NCBI RefSeq assembly: GCF_003053745.1
Contig: NZ_QAYE01000007.1
Location: 230,616-294,615, forward strand
Reading direction: 5' to 3'
DNA length: 64,000 bases
Source: Sphingomonas faeni
GTDB taxonomy: Bacteria; Pseudomonadota; Alphaproteobacteria; Sphingomonadales; Sphingomonadaceae
In this document: piece by piece, positions 40,174 through 47,340 of the stretch
Layout of the letters: every line of letters begins with the position of its first letter
Numbering within the stretch: the stretch's first letter is position 1
The notes under the pieces: generated by a model
Databases searched by the model: none
What the model saw: the letters and a program-made list of their open reading frames with translations, nothing else
What the model was told of the DNA's origin: nothing
Made by a program: the position numbers and the translations under genes

Positions 40174-40235
40174 CTGGGGGAACAGGCGTTTTGGGCGCGT
40201 TCCCAGAGATGTTCCCCGCAGCGTCTGGGGGAACA
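40174..40235. repeat. Repeated sites next to attL, probable integrase arm sites
   Basis: CTGGGGGAACA occurs at 40174-40184 and again at 40225-40235. Inverted relatives lie between them (GTTCCCAG near 40198-40205 and TGTTCCCC at 40210-40217). Clusters of direct and inverted repeats about 100 bp from the crossover are typical of arm-type sites of tyrosine integrases. Role inferred; the integrase itself is not in the window. Confidence 0.5.
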
Positions 40236-40259
40236 TATTTTCGACGATGTAGATGGCTG

Positions 40260-40336
40260 TGGTGACCCCAAGTGGATTTGAACCACTGGCCCCCAGATTA
40301 GGAATCTGGTGCTCTATCCGGCTGAGCTATGGGGCC
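40260..40336 (-). tRNA. Prophage tRNA-Arg (anticodon CCU)
   Basis: A complete 77-nt tRNA on the minus strand. Acceptor GGCCCCA pairs with TGGGGTC (one G-T), then discriminator A and an encoded CCA. The anticodon arm CCAGA-TTCCTAA-TCTGG reads CCU, and the T-arm is GTGGTTCAAATCCAC. The D-arm is identical over 19 bases to the broken host tRNA-Arg. It lies just inside attL and could supply the lost isoacceptor that reads AGG. Confidence 0.95.
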
Positions 40337-40379
40337 ACGCACCCCGCTTCCATAATGACCCGGCTGCGTTCGGTCCAGA

Positions 40380-40607
40380 TCATCTGCGCACGGTAGGGAC
40401 TGGCGACACGATGACCTTCCCCCGCTTGAAGCAGCGCTTACACCGGAGCCGGGATCGGGCAGTGGCGATGGGGATCGGTGACCCTCCGAACAACTTTAAG
40501 ATATTTGCGAATGGGACATTGATGGCGCGCCCGCATTCGCAGACGATTCGCATGTCGGCGCGATGCCGCATGAAATCCGTCGTGGTTTCGAAATGCGCGC
40601 TGCCCAT
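40380..40607 (-). CDS. Small zinc-ribbon-like protein
   Basis: Up to 75 residues from MGSAHFETT. It holds a CxC pair (VCECG) and a CxxC pair (RCKRC) about 38 residues apart, a likely four-Cys zinc site, with basic residues around the second pair. Two more Met codons lie up to six residues upstream, so the start is uncertain. Similar small DNA-binding-type proteins are common in phages and alphaproteobacterial genomes. No specific function. Confidence 0.6.
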   Translation of the reverse strand: MGSAHFETTTDFMRHRADMRIVCECGRAINVPFANILKLFGGSPIPIATARSRLRCKRCFKRGKVIVSPVPTVRR

Positions 40608-40660
40608 CGCTCCCATGTAGAACATTTAGGGAACAATGGGCAACGGTTAGTGCGTTCGGG

Positions 40661-41956
40661 TTAATCGACCAGTGCTGCGTCGATCCGGACTTTCGCCAGA
40701 TCGAAAATGACCCGCCCCTTGTCGTCGATGCCGTTTTCGGCACCCATGAAGGCACGCTGGCAGTTGATCGCAGCGATTGCCGCCGAACCGGAACCCATCG
40801 TGGGATCGACGACCAATTCACCGGGATTGGAGTAGGTGCGGATCAAATATTCGAGCAGCGCGACCGGCTTCTGAAAACGATGGATATTGCCCGCGTCCTT
40901 CCCGAATTCCAGCACCGTCCGGGGATAGTTGCTGGCGCTCATGTAAGTGGAACCCGCCCAACCCTCGCGCGGTTTCGAGTTCAGGTGCGACATCGGATGC
41001 TTTCGCCCGGTCGCCAGCTTCGGGACGGTGTTCTGCGGATTGAACGTCATCTGACGCTTCGAGTGGCGAACGATCGTCCCCTTGCTGAAAATCAGGATGT
41101 CTTCATGCGCCTGCATGTGTCGCAGCAACTGCTGTCCCGTCGCCTTCGGCTTGTGCCAGACAAGACGGTCCTTCAAGAAATCCCCACCAGCCTGCGTCAG
41201 CGCAGACGTGAACGACCCACTGGCGAAGGCGACGATTGCGCCACGATCGCTGACGACCCGCAGCATTTCGTCCATCCACTCCTGAACGTCGATGACTGGA
41301 TCAAAACCATGTCCCGTCAGACCGTAGGGGAGGTCCGTCAGCAGCGCATCGACGCTCCCGTTGGGAAGCTTGCGCAACATCGCCAGACCGTCCCCGTTGA
41401 CCAACACCGGACGCGCCGGGTCATTCGCCGCCTTCGGCTTCGGGATCGCCTTGGTATCGTTCGCAGCCTTCCGCACGACGCGCGGTTTCTCGCTGCGCTT
41501 GGCCTGCGCCGCCACCTTCGATTTACGGTCAGGAGCCGTCACAGGAGCCTTGAGACGGTAGGAGAAGTCGTCAGCCTCAACATTGGTGGTCGGATCGTCT
41601 GCAAGGCGCTGGTAGCGGGCGTAGATGCTACCCTTCGAGACGCCGGAGTGAAGCAGTTTGACGTGAAGCTGACGCGCCGTCTGAAAGTGGGTGGTCAGAA
41701 CGTCGAGGAACATGGCGTCGGGATAGCGGCCACCCTTCCCCGCCTTGCTCACCTTGACCGGCTTAGCGATCGGTTCAGCATCGTTGGCTGCGGTCACGAC
41801 ACTCTTAGCGTAGACGTTGGAGTGACGATCAATTTGTCTTTGGAGTTCTTCGGCGCGGGCGTTCGCATTGCGAACGTTATGGGAAAAGCTTTCGCCGATC
41901 TTATTCAGGAGGTTGACGAATTCGTTGATCTGCTGTTCTGCGTTGACCGTCTTCAT
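40661..41956 (-). CDS. Phage site-specific DNA methyltransferase (N6-A or N4-C type, beta-class order)
   Basis: A 431-residue protein. The catalytic motif IV reads TDLPYG in place of the usual DPPY. The SAM-binding motif I region is VVDPTMGSGSAAIAA near the C-terminus. Motif IV before motif I is the beta-class order (CcrM-like). The N-terminal 140 residues are an added part with a coiled coil (NARAEELQRQIDRH) and a helix-turn-helix-like segment (GVSKGSIYARYQRLAD). It may protect phage DNA or alter regulation. No restriction partner is adjacent. An upstream Met at 42094 would bring it within 28 bases of the divergent gene; 41956 is preferred. Confidence 0.85.
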   Translation of the reverse strand: MKTVNAEQQINEFVNLLNKIGESFSHNVRNANARAEELQRQIDRHSNVYAKSVVTAANDAEPIAKPVKVSKAGKGGRYPDAMFLDVLTTHFQTARQLHVKLLHSGVSKGSIYARYQRLADDPTTNVEADDFSYRLKAPVTAPDRKSKVAAQAKRSEKPRVVRKAANDTKAIPKPKAANDPARPVLVNGDGLAMLRKLPNGSVDALLTDLPYGLTGHGFDPVIDVQEWMDEMLRVVSDRGAIVAFASGSFTSALTQAGGDFLKDRLVWHKPKATGQQLLRHMQAHEDILIFSKGTIVRHSKRQMTFNPQNTVPKLATGRKHPMSHLNSKPREGWAGSTYMSASNYPRTVLEFGKDAGNIHRFQKPVALLEYLIRTYSNPGELVVDPTMGSGSAAIAAINCQRAFMGAENGIDDKGRVIFDLAKVRIDAALVD

Positions 41957-42075
41957 AATCGTAGTCTTTCGTTCAGGTTCCCATAGGATTCCTTGGTTTG
42001 CTTGTGTCAGTTTGCTGCGTTGCTTGCTGACGATTAGGTCTTTACCGCAGTTCGCGGCGGTTGTCAGACTGGTGG

Positions 42076-42118
42076 GATCAAGAGTAGTGGGCAACGTATC
42101 AAGCGTAGTGGGGACAAC
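42076..42118. promoter_or_regulatory. Direct repeats between two divergent phage genes
   Basis: ATCAAGAGTAGTGGGCAAC (from 42077) is followed 21 bases later by ATCAAGCGTAGTGGGGACAAC. Spacing of two helical turns suggests a tandem protein-binding site controlling the GTG-started gene to the right and perhaps the methyltransferase to the left. Confidence 0.45.
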
Positions 42119-42121
42119 AGC

Positions 42122-42574
42122 GTGAACGATGAACGGTATGCAGGGAGAGTGCGCGGCATCATCTCAAAAAAGTCTGCCGCATTGGACTACGCGGAATCGA
42201 TGATTCAACATTTCGAGGAAGAACGCGCTGCGCCCGGTGGCGGACTGAACAAGAGCGCATATGTCGCGTCGTTCGACGGCAAAGAACTACCGACACCAAA
42301 TGGCAAGACCCGGTGGCACATAACTACGGTCACCAACCTCATGGCGATCGATCAGCAACTAACTGAGAAGCGCGCCGCTGAAATTGAGAGTTTCAATTAC
42401 AACGAACGCTGGTTCAAGGGGCGGAGCTACAAGGCTGTCCGCGTCCTGACTGACCAAGACTGGATCAATCTTCGTCAGGAGTATTTGGGCGGGTTGGACG
42501 CGCTGGTTGAACGGGCGAAGGTGATTGCCGCACGGATACGTGGCGACGATCCTACTTCGAAGACGGAGGGATAG
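42122..42574 (+). CDS. Phage protein with a recombinase-helix-like segment
   Basis: A 150-residue protein started by GTG, the only rightward gene in the left 23 kb of the prophage. Its middle (LNKSAYVASFDGKELPTPNG followed by KTRWHITTVTNLM) resembles the linker of large serine recombinases, where LN..G..TP.G..W...TV..IL is conserved. No catalytic domain is present. It might be a stand-alone DNA-binding protein or a directionality-type factor; this rests only on pattern resemblance. Direct repeats lie just upstream. Confidence 0.55.
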   Translation: MNDERYAGRVRGIISKKSAALDYAESMIQHFEEERAAPGGGLNKSAYVASFDGKELPTPNGKTRWHITTVTNLMAIDQQLTEKRAAEIESFNYNERWFKGRSYKAVRVLTDQDWINLRQEYLGGLDALVERAKVIAARIRGDDPTSKTEG

Positions 42575-42710
42575 ACCCTTTCCAGATCGCGTATAAAACC
42601 TTGTTCATTTGATCGAAGAGATTGGGGTAGACGATCTCTTTCTCGGTCGAAAGAATACGGCGCAGCAAGATATCGCGGATAGGCTGCTTTTCAGGCCATG
42701 TCAGCGCGAA
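42552..42710 (-). other. Open frame directly after the stop of the next gene, possible short protein or readthrough
   Basis: In the same frame as the gene at 42711-43178, and starting right after its TAG, runs a 52-codon frame with protein-like composition (ALTWPEKQPIRDILLRRILS, STEKEIVYPNLFDQMNKVLY). It has no early ATG; CTG or TTG starts would be needed, or TAG readthrough. Its end overlaps the 3' end of the rightward gene by about 23 bases. Coding status is unproven. Confidence 0.25.
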
Positions 42711-43178
42711 CTATGCGCGACTGTTGCCACGAAACCCTCGCCATATCCATTGCAGCGTCAGGAAGATTACATAAGCGATTAGCGGAAAGATAAATGCTGC
42801 GATCAGGTGACCATAAGTGTCATCGAGCGTAGGAGGTGCGAAACCGTCAGGACCACCGGAATTGCGCAAGGCGTAGCGATAATCTTTCAACTCGAAGAAC
42901 ACGACCATGAACCAATAGGCGAACCACAAGACCGCCACGACGATCAGAATCCGTCGTAATCCGAGCGTTAGACCCGGAGCCGTGCCGGTCGGGTCGGTCG
43001 TGTTCAACTCCCGCGCCACCGCTGACAAATCGTAAGTGCCGTCGATCCTGACTTCGCTGTTGTCGCGGTCAATCGATCGGTCTTCGATCAGACCAGCGCC
43101 ACCGGGAGCGTCAGCGCCGATCGCGTGGACTTCGAGGAAATCTTGCAGAAGCTGCGGCGTGATCGTGGTTCGGGTCAT
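42711..43178 (-). CDS. Phage membrane protein, function unknown
   Basis: A 155-residue protein from MTRTTITPQLL. Two clear hydrophobic helices (IVVAVLWFAYWFMVVFF and LIAAFIFPLIAYVIFLTL) are separated by a loop, preceded by a soluble N-terminal domain of about 75 residues. The start at 43178 avoids overlap with the gene above it. It lies with holin-like and exported genes at the end of the late operon, so a lysis or superinfection-exclusion role is possible. Nothing in the sequence proves it. Confidence 0.65.
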   Translation of the reverse strand: MTRTTITPQLLQDFLEVHAIGADAPGGAGLIEDRSIDRDNSEVRIDGTYDLSAVARELNTTDPTGTAPGLTLGLRRILIVVAVLWFAYWFMVVFFELKDYRYALRNSGGPDGFAPPTLDDTYGHLIAAFIFPLIAYVIFLTLQWIWRGFRGNSRA

Positions 43179-43182
43179 GCGT

Positions 43183-43653
43183 CTACTTCTTGCGTCGTGC
43201 GGTCGTTCGCGTTCCAACGAACGCCTTGAACATCTGATATGCGCTGATGTTCAAAACTTCGTCCTCCTTTGCCGCCTTCCCACAAGCGTAGCTCAAAGCC
43301 AGATAAGCTGACGTTGAAGGTGCAGGAAACTCCCACGAGCTATTTCCTGTCACGTCATCTATGAATTTCTGATCGTCGCCAAACATCTTACCTGACAGCA
43401 TCTGCGAGCGCTCCGCTTTGCAGTCAAATTGGTAGAGCGTCTGCGCGAATATCGGTTTGAGATATGCAGAATCCATAACGACCGTAGTCAACCACGCACG
43501 ACGATATCCTGCTACATCTCGGATCGTGTCGAGATCGATGGCGACCATACTGTCCTGCGCTTCTGCGGCCACTATAACGAACCGTTCTGAGTTCGCTGGT
43601 GCCGCTGTCAGCATGGTTGCCGCGATCACCGCAACGGCAGTCAAAATCTTCAT
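43183..43653 (-). CDS. Exported phage protein, surface-adhesin E-like
   Basis: A 156-residue protein with a signal peptide (MKILTAVAVIAATMLTAAPANS). The mature part (MVAIDLDTIRDVAGYRRAWL, then YQFDCKAERSQML) resembles the surface-adhesin protein E domain found in many small exported proteins. It has two Cys that may pair. A GGGGA ribosome site precedes the ATG at 43653, which is why that start was chosen. A periplasmic protein carried by a prophage may alter the host envelope during lysogeny. Confidence 0.65.
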   Translation of the reverse strand: MKILTAVAVIAATMLTAAPANSERFVIVAAEAQDSMVAIDLDTIRDVAGYRRAWLTTVVMDSAYLKPIFAQTLYQFDCKAERSQMLSGKMFGDDQKFIDDVTGNSSWEFPAPSTSAYLALSYACGKAAKEDEVLNISAYQMFKAFVGTRTTARRKK

Positions 43654-43687
43654 CGCGTCCCCCTTGTCGGAGAACAGGTTAGCTCGC

Positions 43688-44143
43688 TTACCCCTTCGGA
43701 CCAACCATCCTGACTACACGAATCGATTCCGCCAGCGTGGCGAAGCTATCCTTCATCGTCTCCGCCAGCTTTTCCTGACCGTGCTCGACGCGCTCCAATG
43801 ACTTGTCGATGGCGGCGATGCTCGACTCCACCTTCACAATACGCTCGATGTCTGACTGACGCGCGCGTTCCAGAGCATCGAGACGCGACGCGTGGTTGTT
43901 GACCTTGTGGCCGATGGTCTGCGCAATCCGGGAGTCGAGATCGCTGATCTTGCCGGTGGTCGTCACCGCAGCCGCCGTGATCGAATTATCGAGATGGGTG
44001 ATAGCGGCGGCACGGTCCTGCGCTTCCTCGTTCACCCGTCCTGACACGTAAGCCCCGCACCAGCGCACGACAGCGAGCGGCATACCGACAGCGGTTCCGA
44101 TGGCGGCGATTGCCCCGCACATCTCTAAAACACCGATGTCCAT
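43688..44143 (-). CDS. Phage membrane-anchored coiled-coil protein
   Basis: A 151-residue protein starting MDIGVLEMCGAIAAIGTAVG. One N-terminal membrane helix is followed by a long helical coiled coil (ITHLDNSITAAAVTTTGKIS, then LERVEHGQEKLAETMKDSF). Its ATG overlaps the stop of the holin-like gene. The layout resembles i-spanin or tail-length/holin accessory proteins next to holins. Assignment as part of the lysis cassette is by position only. Confidence 0.6.
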   Translation of the reverse strand: MDIGVLEMCGAIAAIGTAVGMPLAVVRWCGAYVSGRVNEEAQDRAAAITHLDNSITAAAVTTTGKISDLDSRIAQTIGHKVNNHASRLDALERARQSDIERIVKVESSIAAIDKSLERVEHGQEKLAETMKDSFATLAESIRVVRMVGPKG

Positions 44144-44361
44144 TACGCGTCGATGTTCGGCGTTCGCGACGACCACATAGAGAGAAGCGCGGGGATGACG
44201 ATCAGCAGCACGCCGTCAACGAACGCGGAGTCGAGTTCATGCCCTGCGTAGAAGGCGAAACCGGAAGCGATGACGCCGCTAACGGCGCGACGATGCGCTT
44301 CATCGCCAGACCATTGCAAAGCTGCTTTGGCCTTTTCTTTAAGTAAATTCAGATATTTCAT
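44143..44361 (-). CDS. Putative phage holin
   Basis: A 72-residue protein. A short amphipathic N-terminus (MKYLNLLKEKAKAALQW) is followed by RR-x-AVSGVIASGFAFYAG and DGVLLIVIPALLSMWSS, giving two hydrophobic segments, and a charged tail. The pattern is like the small putative holins of the Pam3-gp28 type. An ATAAATA box five bases before the ATG and no Shine-Dalgarno sequence mark the start at 44361. It would form membrane lesions at the end of the lytic cycle. Confidence 0.6.
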   Translation of the reverse strand: MKYLNLLKEKAKAALQWSGDEAHRRAVSGVIASGFAFYAGHELDSAFVDGVLLIVIPALLSMWSSRTPNIDA

Positions 44362-44366
44362 AGAAG

Positions 44367-44374
44367 TATTTATA
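44367..44374 (-). promoter_or_regulatory. TATAAATA box before the holin-like gene
   Basis: Reads TATAAATA on the minus strand, then CTTCT, then the ATG at 44361. No ribosome site lies between. One of eight related boxes in the prophage. Confidence 0.6.
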
Positions 44375-44378
44375 TGAA

Positions 44379-44405
44379 TGGTCGGCGCGACGGACACGCC
44401 GACCA
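44379..44405 (-). terminator. Hairpin between the lipoprotein and holin-like genes
   Basis: TGGTCGGCG and CGCCGACCA, nine base pairs around nine bases, just after the lipoprotein stop and just before the TATAAATA box. No T-run follows, so intrinsic termination is uncertain. Confidence 0.45.
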
Positions 44406-44424
44406 ATCTTAAATGCACGTATAG

Positions 44425-44718
44425 CTACGCGCCACCCAACTGCGAAAAGGCATCGGTTTCCCAATTTCCGTCAACTTTTCTGAAAATCGCGTCGTCAACC
44501 TTGATCAACATGGGGATTTCGCCCTTATTCCAAGTTATCTTGTAGGCGATGAAGCAGCTATATTCTTCTTTCCCGCCCTCCTCGCACCGCAGATCGGTGA
44601 CATCGATATCCGCATTCCAGCGAGATTTGAAAATGTCACGCGCATCCGATTTACTCGGTCCACCGAACCCACAAGACGCCAAGCAAAACACAAACGGCAA
44701 GACCAACAGCTTCCGCAT
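44425..44718 (-). CDS. Phage-encoded lipoprotein
   Basis: A 97-residue protein with a lipoprotein signal peptide (VFCLASCGFGG). The mature part is a small mixed domain with a Cys pair (LRCEEGGKEEYSCF) and IPMLIKVDDAIFRKVDGNWE. GGGGGT ahead of the ATG serves as ribosome site. An inner or outer membrane lipoprotein next to a holin could be an o-spanin-like or superinfection-exclusion protein, but o-spanins are usually Pro-rich and this one is not. Confidence 0.65.
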   Translation of the reverse strand: MRKLLVLPFVFCLASCGFGGPSKSDARDIFKSRWNADIDVTDLRCEEGGKEEYSCFIAYKITWNKGEIPMLIKVDDAIFRKVDGNWETDAFSQLGGA

Positions 44719-44787
44719 TTATACCCCCAGATTTATAATCGAACGGAGTCTATTCACGTATTCAGTCGCGTCGCAATCCTCTTTGCG

Positions 44788-47340
44788 TCAGTCGAACTGA
44801 TCGAACGGGTTGGGTTCGCCGTTGGCCTGCGGTGACGGTGACGCGGGGTTGATCGTCACCGCATGTGCGGGAGCCTCCCCGGTCACCGCACCACGGAAAT
44901 CGGCGATATCCTGTTCGGCTGCTGGATAGCGTCGCGCGACTTCACCGAGGCGACGTGACAGCACTTCGAGTGAACGACTTTCACCACCACGCACGAGCGC
45001 CCTTGCGAAACCCGGCATCGCGAGCAATCGACCGGCCACCCCTGTTCCCACGAGCCCGAGCCATACGGTGGGGTTCCAGACACCGCCTGCGAGGGCGGCA
45101 GTCTCTGCCGTGATGGCGCGGGTCTCGTTCCAATTCTGGTTGGTGATGCCGGATCGCGACGGATTGCCAAGCTGACCCACCCGACGCTGCGAACCCGCGA
45201 GCGTGGCAAGATCGTTGAGGTCTCGAACCGTCGATGGTGCGAACATCGCGTTGCGCGCTTCGTCTGACATCTTGGACCAGCGAGTGGCGAAGGACTCCAA
45301 AGAGAATTCACCCGGACGCGTGGCACGCGATGCCACCTGTTCACCAAACGCATTGATCAGACCGCCACGGATCGCGCCAGCCTGCGCGGGATCGATAAGG
45401 TTCAGTGCGCGACCAAGGTGGTCGTAATCGCCCTTTGCCATCGTCGAGAGATTCTTCGCGACGGCATCTGCGGACAAGTCTGCATTCTTACCCAAGACGC
45501 GGTTGATGACATTGATTCCATCAATACGCTGCGCCCACTGACGATCGGCCTGACGGTAGAGACGCGCCGCGTCAGGGTTTCCAGATACGCGCAACCCGCG
45601 AAAGATATCGTCAGAGAGCGCAGGCCAAAGCCGTTTTGCCGCTTCCTGCAACTGCCGCTGCCCCGACTCAACACGATCACCGAAACTGGTTCGGAGGCGA
45701 CGAAGACCGTCGATTGACCAAGCTGCGGATGTCGATCCACCGTTCGGACCAGCCGCCAGATCATTGCGCAAGGCGCGGAGAGCGTCAGCGCCGGGGACGC
45801 CACCGGGGACCGCATCCCAATCCCGTAGGATATCGTCGATACGCGAAATGGTCGAAGGTGTGGGGACTTGCGCGCCATTCGCAGCGGTTTCAGCCGCTGC
45901 GTAGACCGAGCCCGCCGCCCGTTCGGTATCACCGGCATATGCTGCCAGCGATCCGGGGTTGGTGGCATCGTTCGCCCGCGCCGCTGCGGTGACGAGATCA
46001 GTGGAAGCGCCACCAGCCGCATCATCGCCGATACGGGTAGCGGTTCGTCCCGCCTGTTCCTCGAAGCCCTGAACGGCGCTGTGCAGGCCACCCAAGCGCC
46101 CGCCCGTGATCGTTGGCTGTAGAAGCGCCGTGGCCTGTGCCGACAACCCGCCATCACTGACATTGCCAGCCAAAGGTCGGATTTCATTCCCGATACCATT
46201 GCCCGCAGACAGGCGCTCACCAGCGTTCAGAATTTCACGCCCAACGGATGGTGTTGCGCGGTTCATAGCGACGCGACGCGCGACGGCATTCAACGGCGTT
46301 CCCAACACCGCGCCACCGATCGCGCCAAGCGCCGCGCCCTTCGCGCCTTCTTCGAGACGGTCAACGAAGCCTTCGGTCCCGCTGTTGAAACCATAGGCTC
46401 CACCCAAGACCGCACCCTCGCCAGCGAGCCGACCCGCCGCGCGCATACCGCCCGCCGCCAACGCGGCTTCACCGCCGCCGATGGGAAGCGTGGCGATGCC
46501 GCCAGCGATCTGACCACCAAGGTATGCGCCGGGATGGTAGTGCTGTGCATCGGTCAGGGTCTGACGGTTTTCATCGCGGACGCGACCATAGGCGTCCGAC
46601 CAGTCCTCACCCGTTCCGCCACCGAATGCACCAGCGATAGAATTGGTGGTCGAGCCAATCGCCCCGCCGATTTCATCGCCCGCACCGAGCGTCACCGAGT
46701 CGAACGCACCGACCCCTGCGGCATCGACAGCGCCACGGTCTGGACCGTGGTAATCGGCAGGCTTCACCAGACCCGCGTCATTCGCGACCCCAACAGCGAT
46801 CTGCGAATGATACTTGTCGCGATAGGCCAGCGCTTCGTCGAGACCGTTCACCGAAGCCTGATTTCCAGCCGCGTGTTCCTGTGCGATCCGCGCATCGATC
46901 TGCTGACGAGTTGCCCCGCTGTTCACCATTTCGGAGATGTCGCGGTTGAAGGTCTCGGATGCGATGCGCTGCGCTCCCGTCGTTTCAACCGAGTGGGGAC
47001 CAACAGCAGGCTGCACAGCCTGCTCAACGCCTGCCGTGGGTTCGTCGAACTGGTCGAACGGATTAGCGCCCTGACCGGCCTGTGAGGCCGCCTGTGGAGC
47101 GTGAACGGCCTGCTGGACGGTCTGCGCCTGTGGCGGCATCTGCTGAACCGGTGGCTGACCGTCACCGAACTGATCAAAGGCGTTGGCCTCTATCGTCGGG
47201 ATCGTCGGCTGAACCATCGGCTGCATCTGTCCGGGATCGATCCCCGGTTGAATGCCAGTGTTGATCGGCTGCACCAGCGGCGCGGCACCGAACGGAAGAC
47301 CGTCAAACTTCGGTTTCAGGCTGTCGAAATAGTTCGCCAT
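44788..47340 (-). CDS. Internal virion / DNA ejection protein
   Basis: An 850-residue protein. The first 110 residues are Pro/Gln rich with repeated NPFDQFDE-type motifs (also at the very C-terminus, GEPNPFDQFD). The middle has Gly/Ala-rich, mildly hydrophobic stretches (LGGQIAGGIATLPIGGGEAA, GAKGAALGAIGGAVLG) followed by long helices. Its position after the transglycosylase protein matches the P22 gp20/gp16 or T7 gp16 ejection proteins, which leave the capsid and form a conduit through the envelope. Its ATG overlaps the stop of the preceding gene (TAATGG). Confidence 0.72.
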   Translation of the reverse strand: MANYFDSLKPKFDGLPFGAAPLVQPINTGIQPGIDPGQMQPMVQPTIPTIEANAFDQFGDGQPPVQQMPPQAQTVQQAVHAPQAASQAGQGANPFDQFDEPTAGVEQAVQPAVGPHSVETTGAQRIASETFNRDISEMVNSGATRQQIDARIAQEHAAGNQASVNGLDEALAYRDKYHSQIAVGVANDAGLVKPADYHGPDRGAVDAAGVGAFDSVTLGAGDEIGGAIGSTTNSIAGAFGGGTGEDWSDAYGRVRDENRQTLTDAQHYHPGAYLGGQIAGGIATLPIGGGEAALAAGGMRAAGRLAGEGAVLGGAYGFNSGTEGFVDRLEEGAKGAALGAIGGAVLGTPLNAVARRVAMNRATPSVGREILNAGERLSAGNGIGNEIRPLAGNVSDGGLSAQATALLQPTITGGRLGGLHSAVQGFEEQAGRTATRIGDDAAGGASTDLVTAAARANDATNPGSLAAYAGDTERAAGSVYAAAETAANGAQVPTPSTISRIDDILRDWDAVPGGVPGADALRALRNDLAAGPNGGSTSAAWSIDGLRRLRTSFGDRVESGQRQLQEAAKRLWPALSDDIFRGLRVSGNPDAARLYRQADRQWAQRIDGINVINRVLGKNADLSADAVAKNLSTMAKGDYDHLGRALNLIDPAQAGAIRGGLINAFGEQVASRATRPGEFSLESFATRWSKMSDEARNAMFAPSTVRDLNDLATLAGSQRRVGQLGNPSRSGITNQNWNETRAITAETAALAGGVWNPTVWLGLVGTGVAGRLLAMPGFARALVRGGESRSLEVLSRRLGEVARRYPAAEQDIADFRGAVTGEAPAHAVTINPASPSPQANGEPNPFDQFD

